Shown here: piece by piece, positions 1 to 6,745 of the stretch
Layout: each line of letters opens with the position of its first letter
How positions within the stretch are numbered: the stretch's first letter is position 1
Source of the DNA: Terriglobia bacterium
GTDB lineage: Bacteria > Acidobacteriota > Terriglobia > UBA7540
Reading direction: 5' to 3'
Assembly: GCA_020072905.1 (NCBI GenBank)
Contig: JAIQGB010000176.1
Span: forward strand, 1-8,384
Length of the DNA stretch: 8,384 bases
Notes under the pieces: model-generated
Told to the model about the DNA's origin: nothing
The model's database searches: none
Seen by the model: the letters and a program-made list of their open reading frames with translations, nothing else
Made by a program: the position numbers and the translations under genes

Positions 1-3
1 GCG

Positions 4-1107
4 CTACGGGCCTGGCTTGAGGAGGCGCTTGGTGATTGCCTGCTTTTCGGAATCGTCCAGCAAGAGTTCAAGGTGGTAGAGGACGACGCCGGATTTGGCC
101 GTGAGCGCGGCCTTCAGATCGCTTTCGTAGTCCGCCGGTGACATGGGCGGAAACTTCGGGCCGTCGGGGCCGACTTCGATCGAGGGCAAAAGCTTTTCGG
201 TGGGGACCTCGGTGAGTAAGCTGTCATCAAGCTTTTCCACCCAACCCGGACCACGGTGGGTGAGCGCGGAGTAGGCCATCGGCGAGATGTAATCGAAATA
301 GGAGGCGAGCAAACGGAAGTCCTGGCCAACGATTTTCTCGCGCGCGCCGTCGAATTCGTCCCGAGTCCACGGCACGGCGTGGAGAACGATGGGAAGCCCC
401 GGGAACTGCTTGCGGATAAGCCCGGTGAGTTCGGCGGCATCGTCGGCGATGCGCTTCACCCGCCATTCGTACCAAGCCGCGCGATGCTCGCGCCAAATCT
501 CGTCGATGAGCTCGCGGGGGACCGCGGCGGGGTCTCTAGGCAGTCCGGCGTGGGGTCGTATTTTCGTGGAGTTCAGGAATTCATGCACACAGCTCGCGTC
601 AAAGCAGTAGGCCGGGAAATCTCCCGGGCCTTTTTGCGGGTCCACGGCCTCCCAGTAAATGAAGAAGCGCAAATAATCCAGCGTCACGCCGTCGGGCTTG
701 AGGCGCTCGAGGGCGACGCGGATGCGCTGCATTTTCTGGCGGCGGAAATCGGCGCGCGAAGGGCAGATCATCACGTCGTCACCGCGCCGGGCGGGCTTTC
801 CTTCCCGGTCCACGCTCACCAAGGTCGGGTCCTGGCGCGCGGCTTCCGGATCGTTGAAAGTGCGGATAATGAGGAAATACTTCAACCCTGCCGACCGGCA
901 TTTCTCGCGGAACTCAACTGAAGCGGCCAGCTCATCACCCACAAAGATTGTGTTGAGGCCTAGCGATTTCGCCAGCTTCACGAGTTCTTCGGAGGGGCGG
1001 GCCGGGCGATAGACTTTCGCGCCCAGAATCGGCGCCTGCTGCGCGAAGGCTCGAACGGGCAGAGAGGCGAGCAGCACGACAACCATGAGCGCTCTCGTTA
1101 TTTTCAT
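4..1107 (-). CDS. Secreted putative glycoside hydrolase, TIM-barrel type
   Basis: A 367-residue protein starting at ATG 1107, preceded by the ribosome site GAGAGGA five or so bases upstream. Residues 1-22 form a Sec signal peptide: basic start, hydrophobic run VVVLLASLPV, probable cleavage after AFA before QQ. The rest alternates beta and helix segments as in a TIM barrel. Motifs resembling putative glycosyl hydrolase families (DUF4015/GHL10-like) are visible: DGVTLDYLRF at 139-148, where Asp144 sits at a strand end; YFDYISPMAYS at 270-280; SIEVGPDG around 309-316, with Glu311; and LYHLELLLDD at 343-352. By family analogy Asp144 and Glu311 or Glu347 are candidate catalytic acids. The substrate is unknown. 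It is divergent from the GH94-like gene and probably acts in the periplasm or outside the cell on a glycan. The coding call is firm; the hydrolase assignment is a motif-level inference. Confidence 0.72.
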   Translation of the reverse strand: MKITRALMVVVLLASLPVRAFAQQAPILGAKVYRPARPSEELVKLAKSLGLNTIFVGDELAASVEFREKCRSAGLKYFLIIRTFNDPEAARQDPTLVSVDREGKPARRGDDVMICPSRADFRRQKMQRIRVALERLKPDGVTLDYLRFFIYWEAVDPQKGPGDFPAYCFDASCVHEFLNSTKIRPHAGLPRDPAAVPRELIDEIWREHRAAWYEWRVKRIADDAAELTGLIRKQFPGLPIVLHAVPWTRDEFDGAREKIVGQDFRLLASYFDYISPMAYSALTHRGPGWVEKLDDSLLTEVPTEKLLPSIEVGPDGPKFPPMSPADYESDLKAALTAKSGVVLYHLELLLDDSEKQAITKRLLKPGP

Positions 1108-1172
1108 CGTTTCCTCTCAGCGCGGCCGGATTCTCGTAAAGCCTGGCGAAGCCCTTCCCCGTCGCCGCCAAG

Positions 1173-1200
1173 ATGTTAGCACCCGTCGGGCAATCTGCAA
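1173..1200 (-). promoter_or_regulatory. Candidate promoter for the secreted glycoside hydrolase gene
   Basis: Read on the minus strand, TTGCAG (1200-1195) is followed after 16 bases by TAACAT (1178-1173). These match the sigma-70 consensus at 3 of 6 and 4 of 6 positions. The site lies about 65 bases upstream of the ATG at 1107. It is a weak match in GC-rich DNA and is offered only as the best candidate. Confidence 0.25.
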
Positions 1201-1304
1201 GCGGCATCCGGGCCAGACGATCCTCAGCCAGGGTTGCTGTCCGGGCGTCCCGCTCGTCCCCGCGCGTGGACTCCGGGAAGTGCGCGGCGCGGACATCCCG
1301 TCTG

Positions 1305-1334
1305 TCGACAGTCTTCCCTCGATGGGTTTAGTAT
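1305..1334 (+). promoter_or_regulatory. Candidate promoter for the GH94-like gene
   Basis: TCGACA (1305-1310, 5 of 6 matches to the -35 consensus) is followed after 18 bases by TAGTAT (1329-1334, 4 of 6 matches to the -10 consensus). It lies about 120 bases upstream of the chosen start. The octamer TTTAGTAT here (1327-1334) recurs upstream of the phosphate operon. Confidence 0.35.
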
Positions 1335-1457
1335 TCCGACCGCACCCCGAGCGGAGCAGAAGCCTTTTTCGCCGTGAGATTGGCCGGCCGCGGCAGGCGC
1401 GGTCCAAACAACTCCACGCCGTTCCTGCCGCCGTTCGAGGCCAAGCGGAGGGCAATG

Positions 1458-4298
1458 ATGAATCGCCGCAGGTTTCTAACCGTCCTGGGAGTAACCGCCG
1501 CAGGTCAGAGAGCTCTTGCCGGCCCTGCCAAATCCGCCAGCGGTTTGTTCGCCGGCGAAAGGGCGACGAGGAAAAGCAAGCCCTATGGCTCCGGCCACTT
1601 CGGTGAATGGATCAACGACGAGCACGGTCTACCGGCCTATCGCTACACCTGCAACCAGTTGACGGACCCCAAGGCAAAAACCCCCGTGAACACCGTGTGG
1701 CGCTCGCCCACCGATCACACCCATCAGGTCGGCAACGACCGGCTGCTGGCCGCCGTGTCCAACTACGGCTACGTCCAGGTGCGGCAGGACGAAGGAAGTC
1801 CGAAATTCCTCAACGATTACCTTCCCGAAGAAAGCCTCTTCGGGGGCGGCCTCGGATTTCTCACCGACGGCCGGGTGTGTCTCAGCACGTACTATCCCGG
1901 CAATGCCGCCCAATTCGAACGGATCTTTGGTGTGGGATATTTTCGCAAGACGCTGACGGAGGGCTCCTATGTCGTGGACCAAGTAATCCTCGCCCCGTTT
2001 GGCGACGACCCGCTGCTGATCTCCCAGGTCACCCTCGTCAACAACGGCAAGGCCCGTGCGGACCTGCGCTGGGTGGAATACTGGGGTTGCCAGATGTACC
2101 AGTTCTCTTACCGGGCCCTCATCTTGGCGGGGTTGCGAATGAACCTGACGAAGACGGCAGCGCTCCGGCGGGAACTGGCCAAGCGCTTCTCCCACAACTT
2201 TCGCGCCCTGCCGGGGGGCGCCGGACTGCTCGAGACCCAGCGCTTTCTGGGGAGGACTCCGGAGGATGAGAAAGCGTGGGAAATGGCGATGAAGTTCCTG
2301 ACGGCCCATCCGAACACCTTCTTCGGTATTCCCTCAACGCCACCGGTAGAGCAAGCGGCCTTTGAGGATCTCGCCCCACCCCCGACCTTCCTGGTGTCCT
2401 TGGACGCCCCCGCCGACGGCTTGGCCACCGATGGCAAGGCCTTCTTCGGTGCGGGCGGGGTCTTGAGGCCGACGGGAATCGAGAAACCGCTGGACGGCAA
2501 TCTGACCGCCACAGGCAGCGAAAGCGCCTTGCTCCTTGAGCGCCGGCTGAGACTCGAACCCGGAAAGCGCCAAACGCTGCACTTTGCCTACGGATACCTG
2601 CCGGAGGGATTTGAGATCGAGAAAGTTCTGGGACGTGCGCAGAAGGACCTGCCCTTACTCTGGTCATCCTCCAGCCGAAATTGGAAGGAGGACGGCCTGC
2701 GCCTGTCCGTGCCCAGCGAACCCTGGGTCGAGCGAGAACTGACCTGGCACCACTACTATCTGCGCAGCAACTCAACCTTCGACAGCTTCTTCCGCGAGCA
2801 CATTCTCTCCCAGGGCCACGTCTACCAGTACATCCTGGGCTTTCAAGGAGCCGCGCGCGACCCTTTGCAGCATGTCGAACCGTTCCTGTTCAGCCGGCCC
2901 CAATTGGTCAAGGAAGTCCTTCGTTACACGCTAAAGGAAGTGCAAGCCGACGGCTCCATCCCTTACGGTATCGTCGGGCGTGGAATGATCATGCCGGTCA
3001 TCTTTCGTCCCAGCGATCTGGAATTGTGGCTCCTGTGGCTGGCGAGCGAATATGTTCTGGCGACGCGGGATTCGGCCTTTCTGAAAGAGGAATTGCCAGT
3101 CTACCCGGTTTATGGCGCAGCCGTTGGGAAGGAGAGCGTCGGTAGCCTCCTCCGCCGCTGCTTCCGCCACTTGGTGGACAAAACCGGAACCGGCTCCCAC
3201 GGACTGCTGAGGCTGTCGAATGGCGACTGGAATGACAACGTTGTGGTGGGCCACGTTCCACCCAATCAGTTCGCCGAGGTCCAGCGAATCGCCGAGAGCG
3301 TCCTCAACGCTGCCATGGCCTGCTATGTTCTCGATCTCTACGCACGCATGTTGACCTTTGGGGGCGACCCGCAACTCGCCGCCGAGGCAACACAACTTGC
3401 CGAGGCCCAGCGCCAAGCCGTGCGTGCTCAGTGGGCGGGCCGCTGGTTCCGTCGCGCCTGGCTGACCCCCGAACTGGGCTGGGTTGGTGACGAGCAGCTT
3501 TGGCTGGAACCGCAGCCCTGGGCGGTGATTGGCGGCGCCGCTTCGCCCGATCAAGCCAGAGAAGTCGTGGGGGCCATTGACGAGCTGCTGCGCAGGCCTT
3601 CACCTATCGGCGCCATGCTCATGAGCAAGGGGCTCGACAAGATCGGGAGCAAAATCGGCACCGGAACCAACGCCGGCGTCTGGCCCTCGATCAACGGCAC
3701 CTTGATCTGGGCACTGGCCCAGGTGGACGGAAAGTTGGCCTGGGACGAGTGGAAGAAAAACACACTGGCCCGGCATGCGGAAGCCTATCCCGACATCTGG
3801 TACGGCATCTGGAGTGGGCCGGATACGTACAACTCCGTGCTCTCCAAGTATCCGGGCCAGACGATGTTCGAGGAATCACTCCTGACAGGAGAAAAACCCG
3901 CGCAACCGAATCCCCTGGCGGGTCTGGGCTGGACCGACTGGCCGGTCATGAACATGCACCCTCACGCGTGGCCGCTGTATAGCGTCGCGAAACTCCTCGG
4001 CGTGGAATTCCGGGAGAAGGGTGTGCTCCTGGCTCCGACGCTGCCCGTGGAGTCGTACGCTTTTCGATCGCCTCTGCTGGGCCTGGTCAAGAGCCGCGGC
4101 CGGTATGAGGGCTGGTATGAACCCCTGGTCGCCGGCGAGTGGACCATCGAGTTGCGCCTTCCCGCGAGCGAACGCCAGCGCTTCAAGAGGCTCCGTGTCA
4201 ATGGAGCCAAGCAGGCTCTCACCCGCACGCCCGATGGGGCGATCGAATTCCGGGGTACCAGCTCCCCCGGCAAACCTCTCCGCTGGGTGGCTTTGTAA
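1458..4298 (+). CDS. Tat-exported GH94-like glycosidase/phosphorylase
   Basis: 946 residues from ATG 1458. GGAGGG at 1447-1452 gives ideal spacing to this ATG; ATG 1455 is the alternative. A longer frame from GTG 1374 exists but would bury the export signal. The N-terminus NRRRFLT (2-8), followed by a hydrophobic stretch and ALA, is a twin-arginine signal. Next comes a beta-rich domain with GHFGEWINDE and YRYTCNQ (46-67), as in the N-terminal sandwich of GH94 and the 'glycosyltransferase 36' family. An (alpha/alpha)6 barrel follows, with GDWND at 589-593, which in GH94 carries the catalytic general acid. ESVLNAAMA, QPWAVIGGAA and NAGVWPSING also match family positions. The C-terminal part keeps the GVLLAPTLP segment typical of the family end. 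Where phosphorylases have a Thr/Ser-Gly phosphate loop, this protein has NMHPHAW (His834, His836). Known GH94 members cleave or build beta-glucosides, mostly in the cytoplasm; export is unusual. Hydrolysis rather than phosphorolysis is my inference. Confidence 0.8.
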   Translation: MNRRRFLTVLGVTAAGQRALAGPAKSASGLFAGERATRKSKPYGSGHFGEWINDEHGLPAYRYTCNQLTDPKAKTPVNTVWRSPTDHTHQVGNDRLLAAVSNYGYVQVRQDEGSPKFLNDYLPEESLFGGGLGFLTDGRVCLSTYYPGNAAQFERIFGVGYFRKTLTEGSYVVDQVILAPFGDDPLLISQVTLVNNGKARADLRWVEYWGCQMYQFSYRALILAGLRMNLTKTAALRRELAKRFSHNFRALPGGAGLLETQRFLGRTPEDEKAWEMAMKFLTAHPNTFFGIPSTPPVEQAAFEDLAPPPTFLVSLDAPADGLATDGKAFFGAGGVLRPTGIEKPLDGNLTATGSESALLLERRLRLEPGKRQTLHFAYGYLPEGFEIEKVLGRAQKDLPLLWSSSSRNWKEDGLRLSVPSEPWVERELTWHHYYLRSNSTFDSFFREHILSQGHVYQYILGFQGAARDPLQHVEPFLFSRPQLVKEVLRYTLKEVQADGSIPYGIVGRGMIMPVIFRPSDLELWLLWLASEYVLATRDSAFLKEELPVYPVYGAAVGKESVGSLLRRCFRHLVDKTGTGSHGLLRLSNGDWNDNVVVGHVPPNQFAEVQRIAESVLNAAMACYVLDLYARMLTFGGDPQLAAEATQLAEAQRQAVRAQWAGRWFRRAWLTPELGWVGDEQLWLEPQPWAVIGGAASPDQAREVVGAIDELLRRPSPIGAMLMSKGLDKIGSKIGTGTNAGVWPSINGTLIWALAQVDGKLAWDEWKKNTLARHAEAYPDIWYGIWSGPDTYNSVLSKYPGQTMFEESLLTGEKPAQPNPLAGLGWTDWPVMNMHPHAWPLYSVAKLLGVEFREKGVLLAPTLPVESYAFRSPLLGLVKSRGRYEGWYEPLVAGEWTIELRLPASERQRFKRLRVNGAKQALTRTPDGAIEFRGTSSPGKPLRWVAL

Positions 4299-4524
4299 AG
4301 TCCGACCGGGCACCTTGGAAGGTTTTGTCATGCCCAAAGGTAATCTGTGTGCGCAAGCGGCGGGCAAATGACCGGCGTGCACTCTCCGGCAGCATCTCCG
4401 CCAAGAGCGCTGATGCGAAGATTGACATTTTGGCTACCTCAAGGGGCTGATGTTTTAGTATGGTCTTGCTTTCCCTGAGCCCTTCGCAGAAAATATTCAG
4501 TCGGACTCCCACCAAGGAGAAATC
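4299..4524. other. Intergenic region between GH94-like gene and phosphate operon
   Basis: This 226-base gap holds the candidate promoter listed separately. It also contains a short inverted repeat, GGGCA (4308-4312) with TGCCC (4331-4335), just after the stop codon. With only five pairs and no following T-run it is not a convincing intrinsic terminator. No conserved reading frame was seen. Confidence 0.4.
4422..4461 (+). promoter_or_regulatory. Candidate promoter region of the phosphate-uptake operon
   Basis: A perfect TTGACA lies at 4422-4427. The base run at normal spacing, GCTGAT (4446-4451, gap 18), is a poor -10. A better-looking AT-rich TTTAGTAT follows at 4454-4461, and could pair with TTGGCT at 4430-4435 (gap 18). 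One of these arrangements probably drives the DUF47-pit unit, giving a leader of roughly 60 bases. No Pho-box repeat is evident. Confidence 0.35.
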
Positions 4525-5136
4525 GTGCAACTCATACCTCGCGGCGTGAAGTTCTATGACCTGTTTCGCGAGCAGGCGGAGAATATCCATCAGGCCGCCC
4601 AGATGCTGGTGGGTCTTTTCGAGGACTTCAAGGACGTGGAAAAGCACGTGGCGGAAATCAAGTTCCTGGAACACAAGGGCGATCAGCTCACCCACGAGTT
4701 GATGATGAAGCTGAACCAGACGTTCATCACCCCCATGGACCGCGAGGACATCCACTCGCTGGGCTCGGCGCTGGATGACGTCTTGGACCTGGTCGACGCG
4801 GCAGCGAGCCGCCTGGTGACGTACAAGGTCACCTCCGTGACGCCCGGAGCGCGGCAACTCTCGAAGGTCATTCTCCATGGCACGGAGATCATTCTGCAGG
4901 CTGTTTCCGAGCTCAACAAGCCCCATAACATCCTGGAATACTGCGAGAAAATCGCCATGATCGAGGAGGAGGCGGACCGCATCAAAGGCGAATGCGTGGC
5001 CCGATTGTTCGAGGATTCGACCAATCCGGTCGAGATCATCAAATGGAAGGAAATCTACGAAGTGCTGGAAGCCACCACGGACAAGTGCGAGGACGTAGCC
5101 GACGTGCTGGAAGCCGTGGTGCTAAAAGCCGCCTGA
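4525..5136 (+). CDS. PhoU-like (DUF47) phosphate transport regulator
   Basis: 203 residues from GTG 4525. The start is chosen because AAGGAG (4514-4519) sits five bases upstream and family alignment begins at QLIPRGVKFYDLF. The protein is an all-helical PhoU-type bundle of the DUF47/PhoU_div family and of the usual length. Visible acidic, metal-binding-type motifs are EHKGD (49-53), TPMDREDI (69-76), the D84-D91 cluster DDVLDLVD, EEEAD (147-151) and DKCEDVADVLE (187-196). No signal peptide or membrane segment, so it should be cytoplasmic. Family members are typically encoded beside Pit permeases and are thought to modulate them. Here pit follows 171 bases downstream on the same strand, supporting that role. 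Identity is secure; the exact regulatory mechanism is not shown by sequence. Confidence 0.93.
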   Translation: MQLIPRGVKFYDLFREQAENIHQAAQMLVGLFEDFKDVEKHVAEIKFLEHKGDQLTHELMMKLNQTFITPMDREDIHSLGSALDDVLDLVDAAASRLVTYKVTSVTPGARQLSKVILHGTEIILQAVSELNKPHNILEYCEKIAMIEEEADRIKGECVARLFEDSTNPVEIIKWKEIYEVLEATTDKCEDVADVLEAVVLKAA

Positions 5137-5137
5137 T

Positions 5138-5184
5138 GCGGCCACTCCGACCGACGTCCGACCAGGGGTGTTCGGTCGGGCCGC
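5138..5184 (+). repeat. Strong intercistronic hairpin between DUF47 gene and pit
   Basis: CCGACCGA (5147-5154) pairs perfectly with TCGGTCGG (5172-5179) around a 17-base loop. It is extended by GCGGC (5138-5142) pairing with GCCGC (5180-5184) across a 4-base bulge (5143-5146). This gives 13 GC-rich pairs beginning two bases after the DUF47 stop codon. No T-run follows, so it is not a classical intrinsic terminator. It may stabilise the upstream message, serve as a processing site or attenuate readthrough into pit. Confidence 0.6.
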
Positions 5185-5307
5185 GAATGCAGACGGTACT
5201 CTACTTGGCGGAATCATCCGGACCCATCCCAGTTGGTCAACCCTAGCGCCAATAAAGACAGGCCTGGAACCTGCGGTTACCTCATGGGATAGAACTGAGC
5301 GAGGCTG

Positions 5308-6303
5308 ATGTTCTGGTTTGCGATCGGCATCGTCATTGTCGCCTTGGCCTTTGACTTCTTGAACGGGTTCCACGACGCGGCCAATTCCATCGCCACCGTG
5401 GTCTCGACGCGTGTGCTTTCGCCTCGCGTGGCGGTCATCTGGGCCGCTTTTTTCAACTTCGTCGCCGCCTTTACTTTCGGCACCGCCGTGGCCAAGACGA
5501 TGGGCCAGGGGATGGTCGACCTGCGGTTCGTCAACCTCTACGTAATCCTCGCCGGGCTGATCGGCGCTATTTTCTGGGACTTGGTCACCTGGTATTACGG
5601 GCTGCCGATCAGCTCTTCGCACGCCCTCATCGGGGGCTATGCGGGAGCCGCGGTGGCCAAGGCAGGCTGGGGTGTCATCATCCTCAGCGGTTGGACGAAG
5701 ACGCTGACGTTCATCATCCTTTCACCCGCCATCGGATTGATCCTGGGCGCGGCCTTGATGGTCGCAGTCTACTGGATCTTCAGGAACTGGGCGCCGCAGC
5801 GGCTGGATCGCTATTTCCGCAAGCTGCAATTGCTCTCCGCCGCCGCCTACAGTTTCGGTCACGGCACCAACGACGCCCAGAAGACTATGGGGATTGTTTC
5901 CGGGGTCCTCTTCACCGCCGGCATCCTCGACCACTTCTACATCCCCTTCTGGGTTGTCCTGATGGCTCACGCCGCCATCGGACTGGGCACGCTTGCCGGA
6001 GGTTGGCGCATTGTGAAGACCATGGGAATGAAGATCACTAAGTTGAAACCGGTGGGAGGTTTTTGCGCGGAGACGGCCGCGGCCACGAGCCTGCTGGGCA
6101 CCGCGCTCGCCGGGATTCCCGTCTCCACCACGCACACGATCGCCGGCGGGATCATGGGCGTGGGGAGCGTTCAACGCTTGAGCGCCGTGCGCTGGGGCGT
6201 GGCGGGGCGCATTGTCTGGGCTTGGATTCTGACCATTCCCGTCGCTGGTCTCGTTTCCGCGCTCTGCTTCTGGGGCATCCACCGGCTCTTCCCGGCAGCC
6301 TGA
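5308..6303 (+). CDS. pit: Pit-family low-affinity inorganic phosphate transporter
   Basis: 331 residues from ATG 5308, with GAGG (5301-5304) only three bases upstream, so the ribosome site is modest. This inner-membrane symporter imports phosphate, in known members as a metal-phosphate complex with protons or as a sodium symporter. The family's duplicated signature is clear: NGFHDAANS (19-27) and GHGTNDAQK (184-192), plus the paired PISSSHALIGG (100-110) and PVSTTHTIAGG (271-281). Many hydrophobic segments of about 20 residues run throughout, beginning at residues 2-18. The length fits the shorter Pit proteins lacking the large central loop. The partner DUF47 gene lies upstream on the same strand, forming a standard two-gene phosphate uptake unit. 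The transported form and the coupling ion cannot be read from the sequence alone. Confidence 0.96.
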   Translation: MFWFAIGIVIVALAFDFLNGFHDAANSIATVVSTRVLSPRVAVIWAAFFNFVAAFTFGTAVAKTMGQGMVDLRFVNLYVILAGLIGAIFWDLVTWYYGLPISSSHALIGGYAGAAVAKAGWGVIILSGWTKTLTFIILSPAIGLILGAALMVAVYWIFRNWAPQRLDRYFRKLQLLSAAAYSFGHGTNDAQKTMGIVSGVLFTAGILDHFYIPFWVVLMAHAAIGLGTLAGGWRIVKTMGMKITKLKPVGGFCAETAAATSLLGTALAGIPVSTTHTIAGGIMGVGSVQRLSAVRWGVAGRIVWAWILTIPVAGLVSALCFWGIHRLFPAA

Positions 6304-6322
6304 GAGCAGGATTCGGGCAGCG

Positions 6323-6343
6323 GGTGTCAGGTGTCAGTTTTCA
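6323..6343 (+). repeat. Heptamer tandem repeat GGTGTCA
   Basis: Two exact copies of GGTGTCA (6323-6329 and 6330-6336) are followed by a degenerate third, GTTTTCA (6337-6343, 5 of 7 matches). The array sits 20 bases past the pit stop codon in the convergent gap. Confidence 0.6.
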
Positions 6344-6399
6344 GGTTCGCAGTCGGAGTCCGCTGGACGTAAGTCTTTCGCGAGCAAGGAAGAGTGTTT

Positions 6400-6427
6400 G
6401 CCTTTTGCCTTTTGCCTTTTGCCTTTT
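6400..6427 (+). repeat. Heptamer tandem repeat, four copies of GCCTTTT
   Basis: Four perfect head-to-tail copies of GCCTTTT run from 6400 to 6427, ending five bases from the stop codon of the ComEA-like gene (6433). Read in the minus direction the units are AAAAGGC. It differs in sequence from the nearby GGTGTCA array but has the same 7-base period. On the plus strand this T-rich tract could help end pit transcription, although no strong stem precedes it. Confidence 0.85.
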
Positions 6428-6432
6428 GATTT

Positions 6433-6745
6433 TCACTTCTTCCCGGCCTCGTCCCGCACCTGTAAGTACGGCCGGATCTTCCTCCACTTTTTGTGCCCAA
6501 TCCCCCTGATCGCCAATAGGTCCTCGACCCGCCGAAACGGCCCGTGCTTCTCACGAAAGGCGACGATTCGCCGCGCGAGCTTCGGCCCGATACCCGGAAG
6601 TTTCGCGAAATCCGCTTCGCTCGCCTGATTGATGTCGATTGTGAAAACCGTTGCCTGCGATTCCTTTCTGTTGAGGGGACGCCATGCGGCTCTGCGCGCC
6701 GGCCTGTACGACGAGCAGGATTGCGAGGAGCATTGCGCCCGTCAT
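6433..6745 (-). pseudogene. ComEA-like helix-hairpin-helix protein, frameshifted
   Basis: ATG 6745 overlaps the upstream stop codon (ATGA) and has GGAAGGG at 6756-6750, so the start is well supported. The first frame gives an export signal: MTGAMLLAILLVVQAGA, then QSRMASPQQK. That frame then loses all homology and stops at 6551. The frame displaced by one base encodes VFTIDINQASEADF, then LPGIGPKLARRI, EKHGPF, VEDLLAIRGIGHKKW and a stop at 6433-6435. These are the two helix-hairpin-helix motifs of ComEA, the DNA-binding protein of competence uptake. The displaced frame has a stop at the ATGA overlap and no ATG, GTG or TTG before the domain, so it cannot start on its own. Removing one base of GG at 6664-6663 would give a clean protein of about 103 residues. 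A recent mutation, an assembly error and programmed frameshifting remain open. Short ComEA-like proteins also occur outside competence loci. Confidence 0.8.

Larger units (their letters stand above)
1108..1457. promoter_or_regulatory. Divergent intergenic control region
   Basis: This 350-base stretch separates the two divergent secreted-enzyme genes, so both promoters should lie here. Candidate promoters for each direction are listed separately. I see no convincing operator palindrome, riboswitch or RNA gene. Open frames crossing this region lack ribosome sites and recognisable motifs. The plus-strand leader downstream of the candidate promoter would be about 110-120 bases long. Confidence 0.6.

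Noticed and set aside
1374..1457. N-terminal extension of the GH94-like protein from GTG 1374
   Set aside because: It has no good ribosome site and would place 28 arginine-rich residues ahead of a well-formed twin-arginine signal; ATG 1458 has GGAGGG at ideal spacing.
4308..4335. Inverted repeat GGGCA/TGCCC as a terminator of the GH94-like gene
   Set aside because: Only five pairs with a loop of about 18 bases and no T-run.
6374..6393. Stem TCTTTC/GGAAGA before the T-rich heptamers as a pit terminator
   Set aside because: Six weak pairs including one G-T; too unstable to claim, although the T-rich tract that follows is real.
6400..6427. GCCTTTT array as a CRISPR or attachment site
   Set aside because: The units are seven bases with no spacers, and there is no integrase, tRNA or cas gene nearby.
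6551..6745. The signal-peptide frame of the ComEA-like gene read to its own stop as an independent small secreted protein
   Set aside because: After the signal segment the sequence is arginine-rich shadow coding of the helix-hairpin-helix domain, so it is better explained as a frameshifted gene.
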